Below, in pieces: positions 17,007-25,610 of a stretch of DNA of 64,000 nucleotides. Under the pieces are notes generated by a model that ran no database searches, was not told where the DNA came from, and saw nothing but the letters and a program-made list of their open reading frames with translations. Both the position numbers and the translations under genes were made by a program. Within the stretch, counting starts at the first letter, position 1; every line of letters starts with the position of its first letter. Source of the stretch: an uncultured Bacteroidales bacterium (GTDB taxonomy: Bacteria > Bacteroidota > Bacteroidia > Bacteroidales > CAIWKO01); contig CAIWKO010000054.1 of NCBI GenBank assembly GCA_903913285.1, positions 22,253 through 86,252 of the forward strand, written 5' to 3'.

Positions 17007-17963
17007 ATGAGAAACTATCAGAAAACAGGAGAAAAAGACACCCGTTCGGGCTTCGGCGAAGCTTTGCTCGAACTGGGCAGAACTAACCCCAACGTTGTGG
17101 CGCTGTGTGCCGACCTTATCGGTTCGCTGAAAATGGATGCATTCGTGAAAGAATTTCCCGACCGTTTTTTTCAGGTGGGCATAGCCGAAGCCAACATGAT
17201 AAGCATCGCGGCAGGGATGACCATAGGCGGAAAAATTCCGTTCACAGGAACCTTTGCCAATTTCTCGACGGGCAGGGTTTACGACCAGATCAGACAGGGA
17301 GTTGCCTACTCGAACAAAAACGTGAAGATATGTGCCTCGCACGCCGGCATCACATTGGGCGAAGACGGAGCCACGCATCAGATCATGGAAGATATCGGGT
17401 TGATGAAGATGCTGCCCAATATGGTGGTGATTAATACCTGCGATTTTAACCAGACCAAAGCAGCCACCAAGGCAATTGCCGACTATATAGGCCCCGTCTA
17501 TCTGCGTTTCGGCAGGCCTAAGGTGCCCGTGTTCATTCCCGAAGACGAGCCTTTTGTGATCGGAAAAGCCCTGCAACTTACCGAAGGAAAAGATGTGAGC
17601 ATTTTTGCCACGGGACATCTGGTGTGGAAAGCATTGGAAGCTGTGAATATACTTAAAGAAAAAGGTATTGAGGTCGAACTGATAAACATCCACACCATAA
17701 AACCCCTCGACGAGGATGCTATAGTAAATTCGGTGGCTAAAACCCGCTGCGTGGTAACTGCCGAAGAGCACGAGATGAACGGCGGATTGGGCGACAGCAT
17801 AGCACAATTGCTGGGCAGAAAACTACCTACGCCGCTTGAAATGGTTGCTGTGAACGACAAATTCGGCGAAAGCGGAACCCCCGACGAACTGATGACGAAA
17901 TACGGTCTGGACACGGTGAACGTGGTGGAGGCCGTGATGAAGGTGATGGGAAGAAAGCGTTAA
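17007..17963 (+). CDS. Transketolase, C-terminal subunit
   Basis: 318 aa, the pyrimidine-binding plus C-terminal domains of transketolase. Motifs: TRSGFGEALLELGRTNPNVV, VGIAEANMISIAAGMTIGGK (contains the catalytic Glu), FTGTFANFSTGRVYDQIRQG, and SHAGITLGEDGATHQIMED. The C-terminal part is VELINIHTIKPLDEDAI ... EEHEMNGGLGDSIAQLL. It forms the enzyme with the N-terminal subunit at 14752-15594. Cytosolic. Confidence 0.94.
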   Translation: MRNYQKTGEKDTRSGFGEALLELGRTNPNVVALCADLIGSLKMDAFVKEFPDRFFQVGIAEANMISIAAGMTIGGKIPFTGTFANFSTGRVYDQIRQGVAYSNKNVKICASHAGITLGEDGATHQIMEDIGLMKMLPNMVVINTCDFNQTKAATKAIADYIGPVYLRFGRPKVPVFIPEDEPFVIGKALQLTEGKDVSIFATGHLVWKALEAVNILKEKGIEVELINIHTIKPLDEDAIVNSVAKTRCVVTAEEHEMNGGLGDSIAQLLGRKLPTPLEMVAVNDKFGESGTPDELMTKYGLDTVNVVEAVMKVMGRKR

Positions 17964-18107
17964 TTTGAAAATGATATAATTATACAATGATATAATGGAT
18001 TGATGGAATGATGGATGGGTGGAAAGATGGAAAAATACCATGGCTTGTGGCTTATGGCTCTTGGCCAACACCAATCGCAAATCGCTATTCACTAATCGCT
18101 AAAACAA

Positions 18108-18503
18108 ATGATACAGCAAGATAATCACGTTGAAATAATATTGTATGTGGCCGATCGGGCGCGCAGCCGCGATTTTTACAAGAGCATACTGGGCTATGAC
18201 CCGGTGGTGGATGTGCCGGGCATGACGGAGTTTCAACTGAACGAGTTTTGCAAGCTGGGTTTGATGCCCGAGAAAGGCATTGCCAAAATATTGAAAAACA
18301 AAACCCAACCTCCCGCATCGGGCAACGGCATACCCCGCTGCGAATTATACTTGATGGTTGACGATCCGGCTCAAAGCATGAAGTTCGCCCTGAAAAACGG
18401 GGCTATCGGCGTCAGCAATGCCAAAGTACACGTCTGGAGACACAAGGTTGCTTATGTGCAGGACCCCGACGGACACATTGTGGCGTTTGCGAAAGTTTTG
18501 TAG
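18108..18503 (+). CDS. VOC-superfamily (glyoxalase/dioxygenase-like) protein
   Basis: 131 aa. Two beta-alpha-beta-beta-beta units are visible: EIILYVADRARSRDFYKSIL then PRCELYLMVDDPAQSMKFAL, and the ending VAYVQDPDGHIVAFAKVL is typical of the VOC fold (D-P-D-G-H). The metal ligands and substrate cannot be assigned; members include glyoxalases and antibiotic-resistance proteins. It sits alone between low-complexity DNA and a T9SS gene. Confidence 0.82.
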   Translation: MIQQDNHVEIILYVADRARSRDFYKSILGYDPVVDVPGMTEFQLNEFCKLGLMPEKGIAKILKNKTQPPASGNGIPRCELYLMVDDPAQSMKFALKNGAIGVSNAKVHVWRHKVAYVQDPDGHIVAFAKVL

Positions 18504-18596
18504 TTGATTTGTTTGTCGTTTGCTGTTTGGTGATTTTTTAATAATAATTTGATTTCTATTCTATTTTCTTTTTATCTTTGAGGATATTTAGGTGTT

Positions 18597-20657
18597 ATGA
18601 AAAAAACTTTTGCTTTCATAGTATTCCTGCTTTTATCCGTTTTTCTGTTTTCCCAAACCAACCATGCCCCAACGGCTGTTGATGATTATGCCACTACCAC
18701 CCGCGGCCATGTTATCGTGAATGTGCTGGCCAATGATTTTGATGTAGATGGGGATTCGATTGCACTATTTTATTGTTATCCAACCCCACATCATGGTACC
18801 ATAAATATTGTTCAGGGGAAAATTGAATATACTGCCAATAGTAATTATTTAGGTGGAATGGATACTCTAAGATATGTCATTCGCGATTTTGGTCACGACA
18901 CAACAAAATCTGCTGCCGGTAGGTTGATCCTTATAGTAGATAACACCTTATTTGCTGGCTCGGTTGATATCAATAATATAAATGCTGCTGTAAATGCCAA
19001 CGGTTCACTATTTTCATATAAAATTCCGAATCATAGTTCAAGTGTTTGGAATTATTACCCAAAATTTGAAGTTCCCAAAGGAAGCGGCAAAAATTCAATG
19101 TTTTGCGGAAATTTTTGGATAGGAGGGATTGATAATTCCGATTCTTTGCATGTTGCCGCCCTGATGTATGAATGTGAAGGAAGTGATTTTTGGGCAGGAC
19201 CTATTTCTAATGTTTATGATTCCGCGTATGATTATAAATATAAAAGGCTGTGGAAAATTACGAAGGCTGATATCGATTATCATATTGCTCATTGCTGGGA
19301 CGTGAATTATACTCCTATTCAAGCAATACTTGACTGGCCCGGAAACGGAGATGTAAGCAAAGGGCAATCGGCCATAATAGCTCCATTTTACGACCGCAAC
19401 GGCGATGGTATCTACGATCCAAACTCGGGCGATTATCCTTTGATTAAAGGTGATGAAGCCGTATTTTTCGTGTTTAACGATGATCGATTACCTCATACCG
19501 AAACCGGAGGCACCAAACTGGGAGTGGAAGTGCAAGCCATGCTTTATGCATTCGATTGTCCTACCGATTCTGCTTTATGGAACGCCATTTTCGTGAGCTA
19601 TAAGATCATCAACCGTTCTGCAAATACTTATCACGATGCTTATGTTGGCTTTTTCTCTGATAATGAAATTGGCTATGGTTATGATGATTATGTCGCCTGT
19701 GATGTGCAGAGGGGAAGTTTTTACAGTTACAACGGGGTAGATCGTGATGGCTCAGGTTCTTCAATTTCTTATGGTTATTTTCCTCCGGCACAATCGGTAA
19801 CCGTGTTGGGTGGTCCTTTTATTGATCCCGATGATATTGACAACCCAGCCGGAAATTGCGATGAAGGTATTAACGGATTGAATTTTGGAAATAATATTAT
19901 TGACGACGAAAGATATGGTTTGAGTTTTTCAGGTATGATTAATGGAACAGGAGGATTTGATGCTATAACGTACCCCTATACTGCGCTTCAATACTATTAT
20001 TATTTGAAAGGCTATTGGAAAGACGGAGTGCAAAAGCATTATTGGGGCAACGGACATCCGCAAGCCGGCGGAACCGGGCCTGTTTGCAGATATTCGTTTC
20101 CCGGTACATCAGACCCCTGCAATTACGGTACATGGGGTGTAGATCCCGGTGGCACCGAACCCTGGACAGAGGAACAAGCCGGCAATTCACCTTATGACAG
20201 GCGAAGCCACGGTTCGTCGGGTCCATTCACATTTTATCCCGGTCAGGTGGAATATCTCGATCTGGCTTTTGTGAACGGGCGCAATTTTGCCGATTCGAGC
20301 GCCAAAGCTGCCATCCCCGTGATGCAAACGCGCATCGACAGTGTGCGCAGCTATTTTATTAAAGATAAAACACCCTGCGGCGGGCGCTTTTCGGGCTATA
20401 AACCGACTGTGGAAACCCCGGGCTTCCTGTATGTGTATCCAAACCCGACCAACGGCAGCATTTGGCTGGAATATGCTCCAGGCAGTTTCACGCACTTTAT
20501 AATGTTCGATATAATTGGCAATGTTATTATGTCGGGCGCTATCAGCGAAACCCGCAAACATCAGATCGATGTTTCGGCTTTGCGCAGCGGTATGTATTTT
20601 TTAAGTGTGGACGACGGTGTGAACATCACGATACGGAAGATCATTAAGGTTGATTAG
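18597..20657 (+). CDS. Large T9SS cargo with a cadherin-like/Ig domain
   Basis: 686 aa. Signal peptide FAFIVFLLLSVFLFSQ. Residues 22-125 form a bacterial Ig/cadherin-like domain (APTAVDDYATTTRGHVIVNV, LANDFDVDGDSI, GKIEYTANSNYLGGMDTLRY). The central 450 residues are rich in Tyr, Gly, Asp and Pro (DRNGDGIYDPNSGDYPLIKG, a likely calcium-binding loop) and have no recognised enzyme motif. The C-terminal sorting domain is YVYPNPTNGSIWLEY, FDIIGNVIMSG and LRSGMYFLSVDDGVN. Predicted to be exported by T9SS and bound at the surface. Confidence 0.88.
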   Translation: MKKTFAFIVFLLLSVFLFSQTNHAPTAVDDYATTTRGHVIVNVLANDFDVDGDSIALFYCYPTPHHGTINIVQGKIEYTANSNYLGGMDTLRYVIRDFGHDTTKSAAGRLILIVDNTLFAGSVDINNINAAVNANGSLFSYKIPNHSSSVWNYYPKFEVPKGSGKNSMFCGNFWIGGIDNSDSLHVAALMYECEGSDFWAGPISNVYDSAYDYKYKRLWKITKADIDYHIAHCWDVNYTPIQAILDWPGNGDVSKGQSAIIAPFYDRNGDGIYDPNSGDYPLIKGDEAVFFVFNDDRLPHTETGGTKLGVEVQAMLYAFDCPTDSALWNAIFVSYKIINRSANTYHDAYVGFFSDNEIGYGYDDYVACDVQRGSFYSYNGVDRDGSGSSISYGYFPPAQSVTVLGGPFIDPDDIDNPAGNCDEGINGLNFGNNIIDDERYGLSFSGMINGTGGFDAITYPYTALQYYYYLKGYWKDGVQKHYWGNGHPQAGGTGPVCRYSFPGTSDPCNYGTWGVDPGGTEPWTEEQAGNSPYDRRSHGSSGPFTFYPGQVEYLDLAFVNGRNFADSSAKAAIPVMQTRIDSVRSYFIKDKTPCGGRFSGYKPTVETPGFLYVYPNPTNGSIWLEYAPGSFTHFIMFDIIGNVIMSGAISETRKHQIDVSALRSGMYFLSVDDGVNITIRKIIKVD

Positions 20658-20689
20658 GTGAAAAAAGATTATTGGTTTGTGGTTTCTGA

Positions 20690-20815
20690 TAAAAATTCCA
20701 AATCACAAAAAACAAAACACAAATAAATTCCAAGACTCAATAATCAAATTACAAACGTTGGCATAGGGCGGTTTGGAAATTGATAGTTTTGGAGTTTCGA
20801 TATTATTTGTTATTT
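20690..20815. repeat. AT-rich imperfect inverted repeat between convergent genes
   Basis: The left arm (CCAAATCACAAAAAACAAAA and on) is A/C-rich and the right arm (GTTTGGAAATTGATAGTTTT and on) is its T/G-rich counterpart, around the centre GGCATAGGGCGG. The arms could pair imperfectly. No gene is seen. Confidence 0.55.
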
Positions 20816-20832
20816 TCTTTTTGTTGTTTGGG

Positions 20833-21501
20833 CTATTCTAAAGTTCGGTATAGTTGAATCTTGTCTGATTCAATTATGCTGATGCCTGATTTTTCTTTTT
20901 TGGCTTCATGCAGCATGGCTTTAGCGACGAGCGAAGCTTCCACTCCGCGATATTTCGACAGTTTGCCGATAAACATAAATCCCAAAGCTTTCATAACGGC
21001 TTTGCCCACCTGTTCGCCAAAGCGATGTTCCTCACGGTGGCCCATCAGCATTGAGGGGCGGAAAATAACAAGCGACGGAAACACCAGCATGCCCAAACTT
21101 TCTTCAACCTTGCCTTTGGTGCGCAGATAGAAGTTTTGCGAGTTTTTGTTGGCTCCCATCGACGAGATGTAGAGAAACTTTTCAACCTGCGAGCGTTCGG
21201 CAATGCGGGCTACCGAAATTACGTAGTCGTGGTCGATACGGGTGAAATTTTCCCGGCTTCCGGCTTTTTTTATGGTGGTGCCCAGGCAACAAAACACGTG
21301 TTGAGCTGTGATGCATTCGGTTTCGCTGATGCGGCCGAAATCAACGATCTTTTCGGTGAGTTTGGGATGCACTATGCCGCACGATCTGCGAACCCAAATT
21401 TCGACGGAGCCATAGGCCTCGTCATTGAGCAATTGAATTAAACATTGATTGCCGCACAAACCGGTTGCGCCTATCACTAATGCTTTTAAGGGTTTTTGCA
21501 T
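20833..21501 (-). CDS. NAD(P)-binding atypical SDR (HTATIP2/TIP30-like)
   Basis: 222 aa. The nucleotide-binding motif VIGATGLCGNQCLIQLL is at the N-terminus, followed by VFCCLGTTIKKAGSREN and FLYISSMGANKNSQNFYLRTKG, with the YxxxK-like YLRTK. FPSLVIFRPSMLMGHREEHR is characteristic of TIP30/YwnB-like atypical SDRs. Enzymatic activity and substrate are unknown. Its start lies 2 bp after the shikimate kinase stop, so both are in one transcript. Confidence 0.85.
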   Translation of the reverse strand: MQKPLKALVIGATGLCGNQCLIQLLNDEAYGSVEIWVRRSCGIVHPKLTEKIVDFGRISETECITAQHVFCCLGTTIKKAGSRENFTRIDHDYVISVARIAERSQVEKFLYISSMGANKNSQNFYLRTKGKVEESLGMLVFPSLVIFRPSMLMGHREEHRFGEQVGKAVMKALGFMFIGKLSKYRGVEASLVAKAMLHEAKKEKSGISIIESDKIQLYRTLE

Positions 21502-21503
21502 GA

Positions 21504-22034
21504 TTATTTTTTATCAGGGCATCGTTTTTCGAAAAGTTTGCAGATCTTTTCGCAAACCGAGTCTGGTGTGTCGCTGTTGTCGATCTTTACAATGTGGGTT
21601 GATAGTTTGTAGCTGGGTTCGCGTTTCGACAGCAGGCAGTTAATCATTTTATTCAGGTCTTCGTCGCCGGCTATCAGGGGGCGCAGTACGGTATTATCTT
21701 TCAACCGTTCGAAAAGCAATTCGGGAGTACATTTTAAATAAATAGTGATACCCATGGTGTTCATCAGGCTCATATTATCCGAAAAAATGGGCATTCCGCC
21801 CCCGGTAGCAATAATGGCGTTGTTGGTATGCACCTTGATATGCAGCAAGGCGTCGCGCTCAAGTTTGCGGAACACGGCTTCGCCATCGGTGCCATAAACC
21901 GAGACGATGCTTTTTCCGCATTGGGCTTCAACCATTTTATCTGTATCAACAAAATCCCATCCGAGCTTATCGGCCACCATTTTGCCAACGGTGCTTTTGC
22001 CGCTTCCCATAAATCCGACAAGGAAAAACTTCAT
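21504..22034 (-). CDS. aroK: Shikimate kinase
   Basis: 176 aa, normal for the family. The P-loop is GFMGSGKSTVGK (residues 7-18), the shikimate-binding Asp is in DFVDTDKMVEAQCG, and IATGGGMPIF carries the G-G-G motif. The lid region is LKDNTVLRPLIAGDED. It phosphorylates shikimate in chorismate synthesis, in the cytosol. It is the first gene of a two-gene transcript. Confidence 0.95.
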   Translation of the reverse strand: MKFFLVGFMGSGKSTVGKMVADKLGWDFVDTDKMVEAQCGKSIVSVYGTDGEAVFRKLERDALLHIKVHTNNAIIATGGGMPIFSDNMSLMNTMGITIYLKCTPELLFERLKDNTVLRPLIAGDEDLNKMINCLLSKREPSYKLSTHIVKIDNSDTPDSVCEKICKLFEKRCPDKK

Positions 22035-22368
22035 ACACTACTTTTTGATGATGCAAATTAAAGCATTTAAATGTATATATGCAAGAAAATTCTTCATTAC
22101 TTTTAGTTTAAGATTATCAAATCATCCTGTTACGTATCGCCACAACTGCTAAAGTTGTATATTTAGCTGCAAAAAACAGTGGAGAAGGCTGCAGAAATTT
22201 TTATACATATTGTTTGTATGACGAAAGTATTATTTGTAAATTTACTGCCTTAATTGCAGATATGTTCTTTGCATGTTGTAGAAATTGAAAGGGTGTGCTG
22301 AAATACGTACTTGCCGATCCTGAAATTGAAGAAAGCGTTTGTCGATCTCAGGGTTGTTCCCCGCACAT
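22035..22368. other. AT-rich intergenic DNA, no gene seen
   Basis: Upstream of aroK. A motif TTTGCATGTTGTAGAA (about 22270) recurs in similar form as TTGCACGTTGTAGAA at about 22666, beyond the repeat array. No further structure was recognised. Confidence 0.4.
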
Positions 22369-22547
22369 AGAGGGACGTCCCCCTATGATAGAGGGACAAC
22401 CCTCCGATGTAGAGGGACAACCATGAGCAACAGAGGGATGCCCCCCTGATATAGAGGGACGACCATGAGTAATAGGGGGACGCCCCTCCGGAACAGGGGG
22501 ACGCCCCCCTGCAACTGGGGGGAGTCCCCTCGGAGCTGGGGGGAATT
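22369..22547. repeat. GC-rich tandem array with 21-bp units
   Basis: Eight contiguous 21-bp units begin with AGAGGGAC or AGGGGGAC, e.g. the core GGGACGTCCC, which is a perfect palindrome; a ninth is partial. On the minus strand the array keeps an open frame of heptapeptides of the type G-[RHC]-P-[PS]-x-x-x, but an open frame is expected for any 21-bp period. It lies in AT-rich DNA, 190 bp before the gene at 22740. Confidence 0.88.
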
Positions 22548-22739
22548 TCTGAGCGCAAGAAACTGTTCGGAAAATGTTGCGTTTGCTGCAACATAAAATT
22601 ATACCATCATCGCGCCTGTCCGTTTCATGAATAACATTAATACAGCGCACAGCAAAAGTATATTGTTGCACGTTGTAGAACCATAACAGCTATTAAAATG
22701 AAAAAATAATAATTGTAAAATCTTTTAAAGCGATACATC

Positions 22740-23471
22740 ATGGCATCAAAAGATTATATTCCTCATAAAGATAGATTATTCCACATTTGGCAGGACAATT
22801 TTGTGAATGGCGTTAACGAAAATTATGCCAGTTGGGATTTGCCCGCGCGTGCCGCAACCGAATGGACGCTGCTCACCGCCACTCCCGGCACCAAGAAAAT
22901 GCGTTGGGATGCTGCGTGGGCAAACGTCAGTACAAATAACTTTACACGTTCGCAAAATGTTGAAATGAACGATGCCCGCCGGGAATATGAAAGCGGTTTC
23001 AGAACATCGGACAGCGACACAAGTTTGCGTTTGTTTATTAAACGTTATTTGCGCAACAATCCTTTGGTGACCAACGGGCAAAGAATTCAAATGGGCATAA
23101 CAATTCCCGATGAAGATAAAAGTGGTCCGTTAGATAAAAACGCACTCATCGACCTGTGGGGACTCGTGCGCAGTGTGGATCATTTGGTGCATCTGATTCA
23201 GGTAACAGTTCCGGGTCGCCGGAGCAGGGCGAAAGGCAGGGGAGTTAAAGACATACAGGTTTTTATGGCCATCACACCTGCCAGTCAAACAGCATCGCCT
23301 TCTTTAAGTTCCTTTGCCTATATTGGTGTTGTGAAGCGCGGCCTGATGATTCAACTGTTCAGCGAGGATCAGGTAGGCATGCGTGCACATTATTATGCCC
23401 GTTTCAGGTTTGAAGGCAAAATAGACTCTTATGGCCCACCCAGTTCGTATTGGAGTTGCATAATCATGTAA
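22740..23471 (+). CDS. Uncharacterised Bacteroidota protein with a beta-sandwich-like C-terminus
   Basis: 243 aa with no signal peptide or membrane segment. It begins DYIPHKDRLFHIWQDNFVNG, then has a Trp-rich helical part, then ANVSTNNFTRSQNVEMNDAR and SLRLFIKRYLRNNPLVTNGQ, and a C-terminal part with likely beta strands ending HYYARFRFEGKIDSYGPPSS. The order of these segments (W-Q-x-N-F-V-x-x-V-N, later P-x-V-T, then R-MG-I-T-I) recalls an abundant Bacteroidota family of unknown function. I cannot name a role. Confidence 0.7.
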   Translation: MASKDYIPHKDRLFHIWQDNFVNGVNENYASWDLPARAATEWTLLTATPGTKKMRWDAAWANVSTNNFTRSQNVEMNDARREYESGFRTSDSDTSLRLFIKRYLRNNPLVTNGQRIQMGITIPDEDKSGPLDKNALIDLWGLVRSVDHLVHLIQVTVPGRRSRAKGRGVKDIQVFMAITPASQTASPSLSSFAYIGVVKRGLMIQLFSEDQVGMRAHYYARFRFEGKIDSYGPPSSYWSCIIM

Positions 23472-23526
23472 AAAATGAGAAATAACATTACTTTTCTGTC
23501 CGAAATTTATGTAAATCGGGAATAAA

Positions 23527-24255
23527 ATGAAATTTTTCAAATTCCTGATTACAGATTGGTTTCTTTTTATTTTTAAACCAAACAACAAACCGATAGAGCT
23601 AAGCCTGAAAAGGCGCATAGCCGGTTTTGCTTTTTATTTGGTTTTCTTTTTTCTAATTTATTATTCTCTTGAGAACACTGCCCACACTCTTTTGAATAAG
23701 CTATGGCTCATTAAAATCATTCCATTTCCCATAACGTATCGATACGAAATATTAGCCAGTGGTTTCTGGATTCTTGTGATTATTGGCCCTATATTGGAAG
23801 AATTGATGTTTCGCTTGAGTTTACGTGCAAAACCTTATTTTCTTGCCATTTCATTAACCCTGATTTTTTTCTTTTGTATAGATGCGTTTTTCGATGTAAA
23901 AATCTTCTTCAACTGGAAATATACTTTGGAAAATGCAGCGCTGATGATTTTGATTGCAGCAATATTGACTGTAGTTATAAACTTTTTTCGGATACCTTTT
24001 GAGAAATTCTGGAACAAATATTTTGTGCTGATATTTTATCTGTCCGCATTACTCTTTGGTTACATGCATCTGAATAATTATTTTGTAATTCACTATTCGG
24101 TTGTGCTGTTGAGTCCGGTTTTTATTTTCCCGAAGATAATTGTGGGATTGAATTTTGGATTTCTACGGATGCGCTATGGAATAATTTTTTCCATATTGAC
24201 CCACATGAGTTTCAATCTGGTTCCTTATTTGATTTACCTGCATTATATGAAATAA
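23527..24255 (+). CDS. CPBP/ABI-family intramembrane metalloprotease
   Basis: 242 aa with about six transmembrane helices. The family's catalytic motifs are visible: GPILEELMFRLSL (EExxxR), LFGYMHLNNYF (FxxxH) and LTHMSFNLVP (HxxxN). These proteases cleave membrane substrates, like Rce1; in bacteria several protect against bacteriocins. The substrate is unknown. It is 55 bp after the gene at 22740 and 32 bp before the first gene of the polysaccharide cluster. Confidence 0.82.
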   Translation: MKFFKFLITDWFLFIFKPNNKPIELSLKRRIAGFAFYLVFFFLIYYSLENTAHTLLNKLWLIKIIPFPITYRYEILASGFWILVIIGPILEELMFRLSLRAKPYFLAISLTLIFFFCIDAFFDVKIFFNWKYTLENAALMILIAAILTVVINFFRIPFEKFWNKYFVLIFYLSALLFGYMHLNNYFVIHYSVVLLSPVFIFPKIIVGLNFGFLRMRYGIIFSILTHMSFNLVPYLIYLHYMK

Positions 24256-24287
24256 CAAAAGAAGATAAAGTAATTAAAACCCAAACA

Positions 24288-25490
24288 ATGTACCACTATT
24301 CATTGAACAAGATCGACCCCCTTGAACGCTTATATGTTAAGGAAGTTCTCGACAACGGTTTCAGGGCTTCGAAAAAGAACGTTTTCGTTCGGCGGCTCGA
24401 GCAGGAGTTTGCCAAAACCTTTGGTGTTGATTATGCCATTGCCCTTGCCAACTGCACCTGTGCCGTGCACACGGCGCTGGCTGCTCTGGGTGTTGGCCCC
24501 GGCGACGAGGTTATCGTGCCGGCTTTAACCATGTCGAGTCCTGCCATGGCAGTGCTTCACAACAATTCCATTCCCGTGTTTGCCGATGTGGATGCCGAAA
24601 CTTTTAATATCGATGCCGGATCGGTGCGACGGTGCATCACACCTCGCACCAAAGCCATCATTTCGGTGGCGCTTTATGGTTTGCCACCCGATTATGATGC
24701 CCTGCTGGCTTTGTGCGACGAATTTCATCTTTATTTGATAGAAGACAATGCCCAATGCATCAACGGCACCTATAAAGGCAGGGTAGTGGGCAGTTTCGGA
24801 CATTTTGCCTGCTACAGCTTTCAGGGAAGCAAACACCTCACGGCCGGCGAAGGCGGCATGCTGATAACCCGCGACGCTCAACTGGCCGAAAAAGCACGCA
24901 AATTCAGCGGGCTGGGTTTTGCCGGACTCACCGCCACGGGCAACACAACCGGGCGCGGCGAATTGCAGAAACCAGCTTTTGAACGTCATCTCACCTACGG
25001 CTTCAACTATAAAATGCCCGAACTATGCGCCGCGGTGGCTTTGGCTCAAATGCAGCGTTCTTCTGAACTGATACGTTTGCGCAAACAATCGGGTGGTCTG
25101 TATAACCTTATTATGTTCAACTGCGAAATTGCAAAAGAACAAGCGCGAACTATGGATTACGAAAACTGCTATTGGACCTATGCCATACAATTGCAAACCA
25201 CCCAACCCGGAAAAGATTGGTCGCGTTTTAAAAAACTCTTTATCAAAAACGGTGGAGAGGCTTTTTATGGAGCATGGCAACTTACATACAACGAACCGTT
25301 ATTCAGAAACGAGGTTCAGCACCAAAAAGGCGTGTGGCAGCGCTATCAAAAGGGGCTGTGCCCCACGGCCGAATATCTGCAGCCCCGCATGATACAATTG
25401 AAAACAAATTATTTATCGCATGACGAGATAGAAGATCAAGCGTCGGCATTGGCGCTTACCCTAAAGCAAATTAAGAAATCAAAAACATAA
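24288..25490 (+). CDS. DegT/DnrJ/EryC1-type sugar aminotransferase
   Basis: 400 aa, PLP-dependent. Family blocks are ANCTCAVHTALAALGVGPGD, EVIVPALTMSSPAMAVLHNN, FADVDAETFNID, LIEDNAQCINGTYKGR and FQGSKHLTAGEGGML, with the PLP-binding Lys at about 182. It transfers an amino group to a keto-sugar nucleotide (for example to make a 4-amino or 3-amino sugar). It opens the polysaccharide cluster. The gene has higher GC than the central cluster genes. Which sugar it makes cannot be told. Confidence 0.9.
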   Translation: MYHYSLNKIDPLERLYVKEVLDNGFRASKKNVFVRRLEQEFAKTFGVDYAIALANCTCAVHTALAALGVGPGDEVIVPALTMSSPAMAVLHNNSIPVFADVDAETFNIDAGSVRRCITPRTKAIISVALYGLPPDYDALLALCDEFHLYLIEDNAQCINGTYKGRVVGSFGHFACYSFQGSKHLTAGEGGMLITRDAQLAEKARKFSGLGFAGLTATGNTTGRGELQKPAFERHLTYGFNYKMPELCAAVALAQMQRSSELIRLRKQSGGLYNLIMFNCEIAKEQARTMDYENCYWTYAIQLQTTQPGKDWSRFKKLFIKNGGEAFYGAWQLTYNEPLFRNEVQHQKGVWQRYQKGLCPTAEYLQPRMIQLKTNYLSHDEIEDQASALALTLKQIKKSKT

Positions 25491-25542
25491 TACTTTATCG
25501 GTGTTTGATTGTTGGTTACTTTGTTAATTTCCCGAGTTAATA

Positions 25543-25576
25543 TTGAGCACCCATGTTTTTAAAAATGTTATTTTTG
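25543..25576 (+). promoter_or_regulatory. Possible promoter before the flippase gene
   Basis: A TATTTTTG -7 element (25569-25576) lies 34 bp before the start codon; an upstream TTG at 25543-25545 is a weak -33 with a slightly long spacer. Confidence 0.35.
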
Positions 25577-25610
25577 TGGAAAATAGTAACATACTTCCGC
25601 AATTCGACGC

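Noticed and set aside
16932..17807. 291-aa minus-strand open frame
   Set aside because: Antisense to the transketolase C-terminal subunit, whose motifs are complete.
22250..22671. Heptapeptide-repeat proteins on the minus strand of the 21-bp array
   Set aside because: Two overlapping frames are open because a 21-bp period keeps any frame open; flanks look non-coding. Kept only as an array.
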